Positions 1 through 11,541 are shown, numbered from the stretch's first letter. The stretch is DNA of 64,000 nucleotides from Acanthamoeba lenticulata (GCA_002179805.1 NAVB01000019.1:1-64000); one strand, 5' to 3'. Notes: generated by a model not told the origin, from the letters alone. Numbers and translations: made by a program.

Positions 1-56
1 ACAAAAACAAAAAAACAAAAACAAAAAAACAAAAACAAAAAAACAAAAACAAAAAA
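1..56. repeat. A-rich (ACAAAAA) satellite in an intron
   Basis: Alternating ACAAAAA and CAAAAAAA units with a period of about 14 nt. They lie directly inside the donor (position 64 on the minus strand) of the last visible CLU-gene intron. Confidence 0.8.
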
Positions 57-3000
57 TCACGTACCCTGAACTTGACGATGTCGGGATAGGCAAAGACAAC
101 CTGGTCCGGGGTCTGCTCGAGCTCTTCGAGGACTTGCTTGGACAGCTGAACGCCGGCCAGCTGCTGGATACGCCGGAAGAGCGCCTGGTAGTCGGCCGGC
201 ACGAGCAGGGGCTCGTGCGTTGGCAGCGCGGCGGGCATGAAGGCCTTGTGCATCCTCTGGGGCAGCTCCTCCCGCCAGAAGCGGTTTGAGAGCTCACCCT
301 CGTGTCCGATGACGACGTTGAAAAAGTGCGCCACCAAGGCCGGCAACTGTGACACCGTGTACGTCGTTCTCGCTGCTGAGGTCGTGTCCTGTTTGGCGAG
401 CTCACGCATCTTGTGCCGCAGCATGTTTTTGATCGTACGCGCAATCATTTCCCTGCGCTCAGCACACAGCCTGTGAGAAACCACCTTCAACGTCCACATG
501 TGGTCATGGTCACGTACAGGAGCAGGACTTGGCGGACGACTGGATTGGTGCACGAGTCTCGAACAACGCCCAGGTACCGATTGTTGATGCCTGTCTCAAC
601 TCAGCCCCGCTTGAGTGTGTGTGTGTGTGTATGTGTATGTGTGTTGTTTGTTGGTTTTTGTTTGTGAGGCGCTGCAGTACCTTCGCGGTGCAGGGACACG
701 CTCAGGTCTGGAATGAGGCCCCGCTCGAACTCGGCCTCAAGCCGGCGCGCAAACCTGCATGCCAAGAGTGTGAAGCCAGGCATGTGAGCGCAAGTGGAAA
801 AGAGCGGGAAAGGGACGAATGTCAGGGCCTGACCTGGGGACGACGGTGGTCAGGAGGTATTCGGTAGCCTTCTGGACCTCGCGCGTGTTCTCTTTTGCTT
901 CATCTCCAACGATTTGAAATTTCGAATGCGCGTCACTGAGCATCATCGTTTTCATCGTCATTTCATGAATCATTCCTTATCTTGGTCTCATCATCATCAG
1001 TTCTGGGGCCAAGAAGAGGTACGTACCTGGAGAGGGGAAGGCGATAAGTCTTCACAAATTCAGGCCGCAGAAGACGGTAGAGGAAGCCAGCTGGATGCTG
1101 GTCCTTGGTCGCTGAATCCAGAAACGAGGGCGGCATCGTCCTCGCAAAGTCTATCGAAATCGGTGGACAAATGAGACCAACGGCCGTGAGTTTGGTAGAT
1201 GGCCTCGGCACGTACCGAGCACGTAGTAACGATTGTCGAGGCCCCGATGACCCTCGATGTCAGTGGGCGCATACAAGAACAATCCTCGCTTTGTTGTGTG
1301 CCCTGCATGTCATGACAGAATGCACGTTCGTATGATTTCAAGTGCGCGCGCAGGGGGATGTATGTATGTATGTATGTGATTGTGTTGAATCCTCTGTGCA
1401 CCTTTAATGTTCATTGCGCGGCCGGCCTGCTCCATGAGGTTGTTGAGGGTCGGGTCATCCTTTTGGACCGCCTTCCCGCCATTGCAGCTGCCGTACTTGA
1501 GAGTGGCCTTGTTGATTGGCAGAATCGACGTCGCGACAAGGCGGTGGCCTCTGTTTTTTAAAATCAAAAAAATCAAAATCAAAAAAATCAAAAAAAAATC
1601 AAAAATCAAAAATCAAAATCAAAAATTAAAACAAATATGTAAAAATAGGGACGAGGAAAAGAGCACCGATAGTCGATGAGGGTCATCAGCGGGTAGTGAA
1701 GGCCACGAACGCCGCTTGCAAAGTAGCAGGCAAGGCCCTTGAGATCGTGCGAAGCGCTTTTGATGCTGTATTCGTCATTTGTAAAGACATTCTTCCAATC
1801 CGTGGCAAACTTGAACAGGATGCCGCCATGGTTGAACTTGACTCCGCCAGCTTGCCCGCCGATGTCGACGGGCTGGATTGTCTTGGACGCGTTGGGCAGG
1901 TGGGCCTGCACATTACACCATAGAGGAGCACTCAGTAACAAAAAACACAAAAAACAACATTTTCAAAAAATTAACAAAAGAAATGAAAACCTCCGAAATG
2001 ATGATCTTGCCGTAGAGCTTGGCTGTGCTGACAAAGTCCTTGGCCAAAGAGAACAGCTTCTCCGCCAGGTCACCGCGCTTCTCCGAGTGGGCCGAGAATG
2101 CGTCTGCGCCCACCATCGTATGTGCACAGTGCGTTGTCAGCCCCAGAACATCATCCAGCGCATACCGTGGCTAGTCTCTCACCAAGAATGTCCTGGAATT
2201 CGCGATTCCAGTTCCGTGTCGCCCCATGATCAGCCTTGGCCGTGAGCCTCGCTTCAACACCATGCAGGGCTTTCTCAACGCGCATCCGGACCCTTTCGGT
2301 CGCCTTGTCGAGTTTTTCGGACCTCAGCATGGCCAGCAGCTGCCGCGTCTCCTTCACCATCGCTTGCGAGCTGATGTAAGAACGAGTCAAGCTGTCAGCT
2401 CAAAGACGAAGAAGAAGAAGAAGAAGAAGAGGCTTTTGGAACATGCCTGAAAGCGAGGACGTCGTGGGCGGAGAGATAGTTGATGCATGCTTTGAGTTTC
2501 TCGTTGGCGTCGACCAACTGGGCAGTCGACTGCTCCAGGAGGTGCCGCTCTTGCACGACGTTCGTCAGCATTTTAAGACAATATCGCAGAGTGGCTGAGC
2601 CAGATGCGTAATCATTCCGCTTTGCCTGATAAAAGCTTTCGAGCTCATCGTCGGAGGGCAGCGACGATAGGCAGACTCGCCCCATCTAAACCAAAAATTT
2701 AAAAAAAAATTAAAAAAACTAAAATTTAAAAGCAAAGAACGAAGAGTGAAGAACGAAGAGCGAAAGCGATCGAGAAAATGGAATGCGTACGTAAATGAGA
2801 GAGTCATTTGCGCGAGTTGCGTGCTGGGCTGCCGTGTATAAGGTTCCAATGTAGCACCTGACGCAAGTCACGCAAGGGTGAGCTGCCGCCGCGTGCAGTA
2901 ATGGGCGGGAGAGGAGTGCCTACCCTCCGGATCTGATCTCATCACGCAGTAGCGCATTGGCATGCCGCGATACGCGTATGGCATGAACCAGCGCCTGGCC

Positions 3001-4145
3001 CCTGCACCACCGTCAGCCGGCACCTTGAGTCCTCCTGTTTGTCAAGCAGCGGCAGGCGAGGGAAGAATTGAGAGAGGAAGACGCACTTGAGATCGTACTC
3101 GCTCCGACGCCCGCCGCAGCCCAAGCGCTGTCGCGACAGAAGGCGCACATAGTTGAGAAAAAAGAGGAAAATAATAATAAGGCCAACAAGAGGAAAAAAC
3201 ATGAGACATACGGTAAGTTCCTGCCACAGCTCTTCGACCCGGTCCAGAGTTGAGATGTGCCCCACCACAAACGGCAAAAGTTGTTCACTGAACTCGACGA
3301 TTTCCTGCGCCGCAACGCGTGAGCGAACGGGGCGAGTTTGGCCAACTCAACCCAACACACACCAGTCCGCGTACCTCCTCCTTCCCCTTCGAAGACTTGC
3401 GCTTTCCAGCGTCTTCTGCAGCTGCATTGTAGCCCTTGACTTGCGGTGGAACTACCGGCAGTAGGGTCATGTAGCTGCCCTCGGACTCGACAGAGAGCCC
3501 GTGAGGGGCCACGGCGTCGTCCTCCCCATTCGTCGGGAGAGTGCCCGTAATGTCGAGGTAGCAGGAGTCGAGCTGCTTATCGCTGAACTGAGGCTCTGTG
3601 ATCGGCTCGCGGTAGCGGTCGATCGCGCTGACGCCAAGCTCGTCGGCGAGGTCCTCGGCAACGTTGATCTCGAGGAAGAGCGCAGCCTCCCACGAATCGA
3701 GCGGCGCCGTGTATTTGATGGTGGCGTAGACCTGCTCGCGCGCCTTACGAAACTTGTCCTGTTCTTCACGCTGGCGCTGGAGTTCTTCTTCGCGCTGTCG
3801 CTCGCGCACGTCTTCACGCTCGCGCGCGGCGTACTTGGCGGCATCTTCGTTCTCCATCACCGCAACAAACTCGAGGGTGTCTCGTACGGCTGATGCCTTG
3901 CGCGGATCGTTGGCTAAGTCCACCTCGATTTCACAGACATCTGGAGCGCGCGGCGTCCCGCTGGTGGATCACAGAAGAGGCTCTGGCTCAGCCAGGAACG
4001 AAGGGAAACCTAACTGAAAAAAAAAATATTGTACGCACCAGGTCTCGCAGGTTTGTGCTACAGGAAGGTTGCGAAACGTGCAACCAGAGCAAAACCAGTA
4101 GCGTGGGGTGCGGCCATCCATTCCTCCTTGTGGTGGCTGCTCCAT
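1..4145 (-). CDS. CLU (clustered mitochondria)-like protein with N-terminal RanBP2 zinc finger, 3' partial
   Basis: CLU-family proteins bind mRNAs of mitochondrial proteins and control mitochondrial distribution. Spliced exons give a RanBP2-type finger at about residues 17-40 (WFCSGCTFRN, then CETCG completed across the first intron). A charged coiled coil follows (about 75-110), then a middle region I cannot assign, then the CLU core with ASHDLKGLACYF, LIDYR/GHRLVATSILP, YGSCNGGKAV and NRYYVLDFARTMPP. The central domain reads VVPRFARRLEAEF, LHREGINNRYLG and REMIARTIKNML. The order matches animal CLUH. The start is the first ATG before the finger. One intron (about 2395-2446) appears to use a GC donor (CAG/GCATGT) because only that junction keeps frame. 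The usual TPR tail would lie beyond base 1, and the N-terminal ubiquitin-like CLU_N domain was not seen. Some middle splice sites are approximate. Confidence 0.85.
614..652. repeat. GT dinucleotide microsatellite in a CLU-gene intron
   Basis: A run of TG units with two TATG interruptions, inside the intron that splits the glycine codon of the LHREGINN motif. It is non-coding in the spliced model. Confidence 0.8.
1357..1380. repeat. ATGT tetranucleotide microsatellite
   Basis: About five ATGT units inside another CLU-gene intron, between the exons for NIKG and HTTKRG. Confidence 0.75.
1559..1632. repeat. A-rich (AAAATC) satellite in a CLU-gene intron
   Basis: Irregular AAATC and AAAAATC units fill most of the intron between the exons ending LIDYR and starting GHRLVAT. 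On the minus strand they form a pyrimidine-rich tract upstream of the acceptor. Confidence 0.75.
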
Positions 4146-4245
4146 TTGCAAAACAAACTAAATGAAAAAACCTGGTACAACTTGAACCCAAAAAGCGTTG
4201 TAATTTAATTAATTTTACGTTGCGTGGGCCAAAATGCAGGTGCGT

Positions 4246-7200
4246 TTACAGCTTGGCAGCCGACTGCTTCCTGCGCACCAGTTCGTCTATTTTGTCAGCG
4301 TACTTGACCTGAGCCTCAGCGATGTCCAAGCCCTTCAGACCCTTCCAGGCCAGCCACTTGGAGTAGTTTTTCAGGTCGTCCGACTTAGCGGGTTGCGCTG
4401 TTGGTACAACGTTGTGTTGTTAGCACTACGTGGTGAGCAGGCGGCCGAGATCATGATGGCGTACGCGTGGTGTTGTCGCCGACGGAAGATTGCTTGTAGA
4501 GGGCGTAGATCTCCACCAGGTCGGGCCCTTCGGCCACGGACAGCACGCCCGACGTCTCGGCCACGGCTTTCTGGAAGCGTCGCGTAACTTCGGTGCCTGC
4601 TGGCAAGCCGCTGGCGTCAGCAGCGGGGGCGCCACGATCAAGAGGCAACAGAGTAACGACGCACCATCATCTTGCGCGCGGGCCTTGTGTTGCTGCAGCT
4701 CCAGCCGGGCGATGGTCATCATGTGGACCTCGTCGGGGCCGTCGGCAATGCGGAGCGCGCGTGCGCCGACAAAGGCAGCGGCCAAGCCGTACTCGTCGCT
4801 GAGGCCCGCCGCGCCAAAGGCCTGAATGGCCCTGTCGATCACGCGCAGCGCCATGTTAGGCGCGACGACCTTGATCATGGCGATCTCCTTGCGCGCATGG
4901 CGGTTGCCCACGGTGTCCATCATGTGGGCCGCCTTGAGGGTCAGGAGCCGGGCCTGGTCGATCTCGATGCGCGAGCGGGCCAGATTCTGCTGGATCACGC
5001 CCTGGGCGGCCAGCGGGCGCCCAAACGCCACGCGCTCGGTCACGCGCACGCGCATGGTGTGCAGCACGCGCTCAGCCAGGCCGATCATGCGCATGCTGTG
5101 GTGGATCCGGCCGGGCCCGAGCCGGGCCTGGGCCATCTCGAAGCCGCGGCCCTCGCCGCCGAGCACCGAGGCCGCCGCCGGGACCCGCACGTTGTCGAAC
5201 CGGAGCTCGCAGTGGCCCGACGGCGCGTCATCATAGCCAAAGGCCGTCAGCGGCCGGACGACGGTTAGGCCTGGCGCGTCCATGGGCACGAGCACCATCG
5301 ACTGCTGGCGGTACTTGTTGGGCGTGTCCGGGTCGGTCTTGCCCATCACGATGCACAGCTTGCAGCGCGGGTCGCCGGCGCCGGTGATCCACCACTTGCG
5401 CCCGTTGATGACGTAGTCCTCGCCGTCCCTGTTACACGCAGCCCCACGCCAATTAGGGCCAGCCGTGAGCTTGAGGCATGGCCAGGAGGCGTACCGTGTG
5501 ATGCGGCATTCGATGTTGGTGGCGTCGGATGAGGCCACGTCGGGCTCGGTCATGCCAAAGCACGACCGGATGCGGCCCTCGAGCAACGGGACGAGCCACT
5601 TCTGCTTCTGCTCGTCAGTGCCAAAGTGGGCCAGGAGCTCCATGTTGCCCGTGTCCGGCGCGTTGCAGTTGAAGATCTCCGGTGCCAGGTGCGGCGAGTA
5701 GCCCATCAGCTCCGCCAGCGGCGCGTACTCGTGGTTGCTGAGGCCGGCGCCGCCGTGCTTGCGGTCGGGCAGGAACAGATTCCACAGGCCCTCTTGCTTG
5801 GCCTTGGCCTTGAGCTCCTCGATCACCGGCGGGACCTTCCAGCGCTGGCCCGGCTTGTTGAGGGCCTCGTGGACCTGGCGCTCGATGGGGAAGACGTGGG
5901 CCACGAGGAACCGCCACAGCTGCTGTTGGAGCATCACGCTGCGCTCCGAGACTGGCTCCCAGCGGGGCTCTGGGAGCAACGCGGTGATCTCCTCCATGGT
6001 GGACACCCCTCCGCGCGGCTTGCTCGTGGTGGCGGCAGCGGCGCTGTGGACCTTGGCCTCCTCGCGCTCAATGAGGTTCCACGCGGCCTCGGCGAGCATC
6101 TTGGCCACTTCTCCGTACACGCCGGCCGTCGTGGACGACGCATTGCCCTGCAGGAAACTGGAGACACGACCCCGCAAACCCAACGTCCGTCAAGCGCCAT
6201 CATCGATGAGCCCCATGAGGGGAACAGGACTGGTCATCTCATGCGATAATGTATGTACCGCTTGTAGACGCCCTGCGCGATGCCGGCCAGGCGAAAGGCC
6301 GAGAAGGCCACGTAAAAGTGCCACTTGGCGATGGGGAACGGCCGGCCCGTGTGCTCGCAGTACTGCCGCACGTACTCCTCCTGCCTCGGAATCCCTTTGG
6401 GAGCCGCGCGCCAGAGGTCAGTCCCAAGCCGCGCCTTGGGGAGGAGAAGGAGGACTGCGAACGCACCGGTCATGTCCTTGTCGACCAGGGAGTTGCCGGG
6501 GAGGTCGACGTTGTAGGGCAGGCACGAGTAGGCCGCGTCTGCCAGTGGGTGGCCCAAGGTCGACAGCTCCCAGTCGAGTACGGCGATGATGCGCGGCTCC
6601 GTCGGGTGGAACACCACTACAGACAGCCAAGGGTTATTTATCTATAATTTATCGTATTAATTTCAAATAACGATAAATTAATAGAATAAATCCTCGTACC
6701 GTTGTCCAGCTTAAAGTCGCCGTGGACGATGGTGCAGTCGCCGGCCTGCTCGGCCGGGATGTTGTCCGAGAGCCACTTGATGAGGTTCTCCATGGCCGGC
6801 ACCTCCTCCGTGGCCGATGCCCGGTACTGGCGGGTCCAGGTGGCCACCTGCCGCGCGTAGTAGGAGCCCTCCTTGCCGTACTGGCCCAGGCCCACCTTCT
6901 TGTAGTCCACCGAGTGCAAGAAGGCCATCACCCTGATGAACTCCCTGTTGTCGTTATCGTTGTCGTCGTCAGCATGCCCCCGAATCGAGGCCCAGAGGCC
7001 AAAGGGGACGGGGATGCACCGCACTTGTAGATGAGCGCGCGTTCTTGAGGGGGCAGGTCGGGCAGCGACGGGTCGGTAAAGATGCGGCCCCTGAACGAGC
7101 AAGAATGGCCACCGCAGTTGGTAACCAGCAAGCAGCAGGAACAAGACAAGGACAATGTAGTGAGCGTGTAGAAAGAAGGGTGGACTACGTGACAAACTGC

Positions 7201-7700
7201 ATGATGTAGAACGGCGTCCCGATGACGTTGGAGTCGTCGGTAAAGGCCAGCAGGTCTGGTACTGGAAAGTCCACCTAGCAGGCCGAGCCGCATCAACTGC
7301 GAGGCCTCACAAGGCGCCACGAGGAGGCACAAGACAGAGGGTAGAAAGAACCTTCTTGAGGGCCTTCATGACCATGTACTCGCGTTCCACCATGTGAGCC
7401 GAGGAAAGGAGCTTGCCTGGCGGCTTCTTGCGGAGGACGTACTTGGTGCCGCTCCCATCGGTCAGCAGGAACGTCGGGTTCGACTGGCCGTGCTTGAACT
7501 GCCGCACCTGATGGGTGGTGCATCATGGCATGAGCAAGTTGACCATGCGCAGTGGTTGAAGTGGTGGTGGTGGAGAGGGGGGCTACCTGGAGGGGCGGCA
7601 CAAAGGTGGGGATTTGCAGCGCCATGAAGGCAGACAAACGGGCCACGTCAAAGACGTGGGCCTCGCGCACAGCGCTCGTGTGCACCTCAGTGGCATACAT
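4246..7700 (-). CDS. APH-kinase / acyl-CoA dehydrogenase / acyl-CoA-binding trifunctional protein (ACAD10/11 type)
   Basis: The N-terminal part (about 300 residues) is an aminoglycoside-phosphotransferase-like kinase of the ACAD10/11 kind: [34 protein letters not shown], and [13 protein letters not shown] (the metal-binding D). The middle is an acyl-CoA dehydrogenase: [45 protein letters not shown] and [13 protein letters not shown]. In-frame splicing continues into an acyl-CoA-binding domain: [26 protein letters not shown] and [13 protein letters not shown]. The protein ends Ala-Lys-Leu, a PTS1-type signal, so a peroxisomal site is inferred. ACAD10/11 enzymes handle 4-hydroxy-acyl-CoAs by phosphorylation and elimination; here the acyl-CoA carrier is built in. 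The start is the only ATG before [13 protein letters not shown]. It shares a 141-bp divergent spacer with the THUMPD1 homologue. Confidence 0.9.
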
Positions 7701-7841
7701 CACTCTTTCTCAACTTGATGCACCACAGGCAAGTACAATGATTCTACTGCTGCTGGTTCCAGGCGGGAACACTTTCCTCCCCTTGGCGGAACCTTTTCAC
7801 GGACCTTTTCTCTCTTTTCCTGTGTTGTGCGGCGGCTGAAG
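7701..7841. promoter_or_regulatory. Short divergent promoter region
   Basis: 141 bp between the start codons of the minus-strand APH-ACAD-ACBP gene and the plus-strand THUMPD1 homologue. It must hold both 5' UTRs and both promoters. I recognised no specific motif. Confidence 0.5.
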
Positions 7842-9393
7842 ATGAAGCGGGCAAGAGACGAGACCGCCTCTGACAGCGGCATCGCGGCGCAGGACAGCAC
7901 AAAGGCACAAAAGTTCGTGCTGCCTAAGCGGCCACGTCTGGACCGTAACGCACTCAAGGTCCGCCTCTCCTCTTCTGCCGCCAACTTACGCGGTCTTACC
8001 CGCGCTTGATGTGATGCAGAAACATGCCACGCTGTTCAATCGAGGCGTTACGCGACGCGGTTTCGTGGTCACCTGCGCCGTGCACAGGGAGAACCACGCC
8101 TTGGCCCAAGTCCTTCACCTCCTCCACCACGTACAGTCTTCCCCCCCCCTAAGGCCGCCTTTCCAACGATGATCGAGAAGGACGTGGCCTGACTCGGGGC
8201 GGGTATGATGTGGTGGCCCGCCCAGTAGTACGCGCGCAAGTTCTACGCCGACGAGGTCGCACAGCTGCTCAGCCAGCCCCAGCGGGAGGGCACCGTGCCA
8301 GAGCCCAGCTCGGCCAAAGGCGAGGAGACAAACAAGGGCGAGACAGAGGAGGAAGAGAAGGAGAAGGAGAAGGAGAAGGAGAAGGAGAAGGAGAAGGAGA
8401 AGGAGAAGGAGAAGGAGAAGGTGAGCCCCGAGCAGGCTGGGACCGCAAGCGAGAAGCCTCAGCGGGCGCCGACGCTTTTCAACGTGTTTGACTCTGGCGG
8501 TACATACTTCCACCCGCACTCGCTCTTACACGCAACAAGAGACCAACAACAGCGCAACATGAACAGGCATCAGCGGCCTGTTCTTCGTGTCGGTCAACAG
8601 CCCACATATCCCGCCGGTCGAGTTTGCGCACCGCATCTTCACCGACCCCGACTTCCCGCAGTTGGCGGCGCAAAGGTGCGGCCCGCAGCTCCATGTGATC
8701 TGTCTGCCCTCGTTTCGCATACTCACGCATTGACGCCTCGCACAGTGATGCGTGCCAGCGGTTGGTCCCAATCGAGCGGGTCTGCGTGGCCAACACCAAC
8801 GACGTCGTGTCCACGGCCCAGGCTCTCGTGCCAGCGCACTTCCCCAGCGAGCCCGAGGCGACGCCGATCAAGGTCTCCCTCCGGCGCGGGGCTTGGGGCA
8901 TATGCCGCGCGCATGCTAACGCCTAAGCGCGCTTCACGGGGGAGCAGTACGCGGTGGTGTTCGATAAGCGAAACAACGATCAGGTCGAGAAGATGCCCGT
9001 CGTGTCTTCAATCGCGTCATCGGTGCGCTCGTCTCGCTCCTTCTCCACAGCATGTGTGTGTGTGTGTGTGTGGTCATCTTACTCTTGTCTTGGCTTTACG
9101 CTGCGCGACGCCACAGGTCCCGCCCGTGCACCGCGTTGACCTCACTGCGCCGGACAAGGTCATCCTCGTCCACATCTTCAAGGTACTGCCTCATGTCGCC
9201 CAGTGTTTTACTGTTCATTTCTTCACCAAGTTCTTTCAAATTTTGAATATGCGCCAAACAGAGCGCGTGCGGCGTTAGTGTCACGTCAGACTTCTATACC
9301 TTTGGCAAGTACAACCTGCACTCGGCCGCCGCCCGCGCCAGCGCTGCCTCCGCGGGATCTGGCGGTGAGGAATCGGCCACAGCTTCGTCATGA
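7842..9393 (+). CDS. THUMPD1: THUMP-domain protein, THUMPD1/Tan1 homologue
   Basis: THUMPD1/Tan1 is the tRNA-binding adaptor for NAT10/Kre33, which makes N4-acetylcytidine at position 12 of Ser and Leu tRNAs. The spliced protein starts MKRARDETASD with a basic PKRPRLDR. It continues GVTRRGFVVTCAVHRE, YARKFYADEVAQLL, GLFFVSVNSPHIPP, RLVPIERVCVANTNDV, YAVVFDKRNNDQVEKM, HRVDLTAPDKVILVHIFK and ACGVSVTSDFYTFGKYNLH. These match the human protein in order, including RNN and the final FxKYNL. A Glu-Lys repeat encoded by a GAGAAG satellite sits where human THUMPD1 has an acidic insert. The start ATG is the first in frame; the first intron probably runs GTCCGC...TGCAG. It ends 60 bp from the convergent dehydrogenase stop. 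Confidence 0.88.
8354..8420 (+). repeat. GAGAAG hexanucleotide repeat, coding (Glu-Lys run)
   Basis: About eleven GAGAAG units. They stay in frame with exons on both sides and encode alternating Glu and Lys in the THUMPD1 homologue. Confidence 0.85.
9050..9072. repeat. TG microsatellite in a THUMPD1 intron
   Basis: TG units between the exons ending near KMPVV and starting PPVHRVDLT. Confidence 0.7.
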
Positions 9394-9452
9394 TAAAGGC
9401 CTGCTCAATTATTTCCTATTTATTTTTAAAAAACGACGAACCAAAAAAGAAA

Positions 9453-10932
9453 TTAAAAAACGACGGAAAGGACAGATTTTCCGACCGCCTTGCCACTCTC
9501 TTGATGGGCGAGGGCGTCAACCAGCTTGTCCCACGGGAACCGCGTGCGGGCGGTGGAGCAGAGCACCCGCTCGTCGACGAGCGCGGCCACTCGGTTGAGG
9601 ATCTGGCCCTGCTTCTCTTGCTCGCAGTCAAACACGGCGCGGGCCAGCATGTTCTCGAGGAACAGCGACACTCTCTTGGCCTGCGTCGACAAAGAAGCGA
9701 TGAGCTCGACAGGTAGGTGTCGGCCTGAGAGAGAGTGAGGTCTGCGTACGAAGATGGGGAAAGAAATGATGGGCTTGGCGATGGGGAGGATGAAGACGAT
9801 CTTGCCCAACGGGTTGATGATCTGTCCGAACTGGTCCATGTCGGGATTGTCGCTCGTGTACACGATGTAGTCAACGCCCTGCACAGGAACCTTGATGTGA
9901 GTCGAAGAACATGAATCCCTCAAGCCAACCAGCACCTTCACGCCGAGGGACTCAAGCTGCGGTTGGAGGGGCTTCGTGTGGTCAATGACTCCGTCGGCGC
10001 CCATCTCCATTACCATCGCGGAGGACTCTGGCCTCGACGCCGTGCCCACCACCGTGCCAATCTTCAATACCTGAGGATGATGATGGTTACGAAGATGATG
10101 ATGAGGTACGAACGTCCGCCACGCAAGGACAACATCGTTTGAATCAAGGCCAAGGACAAACGTACTCGCTTGGCGATCTGGAGGGTGATCGACCCAACGC
10201 CACCTCCGCCGCCAACGACCAGGAGCGTTTTGTTGCGGTTGACGTCTTCTTTGCCCACGTCAGCTGGGATCTCGATGCGAAAAGTCTCGACCAGCATTTC
10301 CCACGCCGTGATGGACTTTAGAGTCCCTAGCGTAAGCCAAGTTTAATCGCCACGGGGACTGGAAAAACTGTACCGTGAGTGGCAGCGCGGCGGCGTCCTC
10401 GTGCGATAAGGAGGTGGGTTTGCGGCCGACGAGCCGCTCATCGACCAGGAAGTACTCGGCGAACGAGCCCGGCCGAGTTATCGAGCCTGGCGATTGGAGA
10501 ATCAAGTCAATGACCACGCAAAGATACAAACATAAAAGAGCAGAGCCGTACCTGGCATGTAGACTTCATCACCCGACTTGAAGAGGGTCACGTGGGCGCC
10601 TACGGCTTCCACAACGCCGGAGGCATCCAATCCGGGGATGAGCGGTTGCGTGAGTTCAGGTCCACCGAAGAAGTTACCGACCATCTTGAGATCAACCTAA
10701 AGAGAAGAGTTGAACGCCACAGTCATATGATTATCATCAAAGCTCATTGGCAAGGAGCCTCTTTTTGACCACCATCTAGGCGTACAGGATTGACGGCTAC
10801 CGCGTGAACGCGGACCAGAAGGTCTCGTGGGCCAGGTACCGGCCTTGCCGCGTCCATCACTCGTAGGTTCGTGACGGGGCCGTAGCTGGAGATCGCGTAG
10901 ACTTTCATGCTCGCAGGATCCGACGCCATCAT
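9453..10932 (-). CDS. Zinc-type medium-chain alcohol dehydrogenase / quinone-oxidoreductase-like protein
   Basis: Several exons assemble into an NAD(P)-dependent MDR-family enzyme. N-terminal catalytic fold: [47 protein letters not shown] and GDEVYMPG. Then [14 protein letters not shown] and the nucleotide-binding glycine motif [17 protein letters not shown], followed by [12 protein letters not shown] and [18 protein letters not shown]. The tail is GKSVLSVVF. The structural-zinc cysteines of classical ADHs are not evident, so this is nearer the quinone oxidoreductase/ZADH branch. The substrate cannot be read from sequence. The start is one of two adjacent ATGs (10932 or 10929). It converges on the THUMPD1 homologue. 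Confidence 0.85.
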
Positions 10933-11541
10933 CAATCTGTATCAGTGTGATACCTGCGTGAAGAAGTGACCTATCGTTATCAACCGAACTACATCTTGTT
11001 TGTCGATGCAGTCGTACCTGCTTTTAAACTTCAACCTCAAGAACCTTGGTCCCTACGAGTAGGAACCAAGCTTTCCTCTCTCAACACGACGTGCTTTGTT
11101 CTCCAACAGATCAAGGGGAGATAGTGGGAGGTGTTGGCCTCAGTCCTACCCGGAATGATCATGCTGAGTAAGCACACATCGCACTGTCCTTTTTCGGACG
11201 ATGTGGCATGGCAACGTGGGCAAAGGTAAGAGTCTCAAACCAGTTTCACCAGAAAGCAGTCAAGCCGCGGCAGTTGGCTTCGCTGCCTAGCGACGTGGAG
11301 CTGTGTGCTTTAAAGATAAAGAAAATTGTACTCTGTAATGGGAAGCAAAAAAGTGATCTTGCCCCAGCTACGCAGCAATGACTGTGCTGTGTCGTTGTTG
11401 CTGGGCTGCTTCCAGGCCACGCGACACCCGCGCTTCGTCCATGGATGTTACCACGCCAGCGGCCACAACCACAAGCCTACCAGCAAACCCCAATTTGCAC
11501 AAAATACCGTCTTTTCTTCAAGAGGAGCTGCGATTTGAGCA
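10933..11541. other. Intergenic spacer, 609 bp
   Basis: Lies upstream of the dehydrogenase and downstream of the secreted-protein gene, both minus strand. I found no credible ORF or tRNA. The only structure seen is a short near-perfect inverted repeat at 11045-11070. Confidence 0.6.

Noticed and set aside
8354..8420. GAGAAG repeat treated as an intron
   Set aside because: Frame is open through it and both flanks encode THUMPD1 sequence; no donor and acceptor remove it cleanly.
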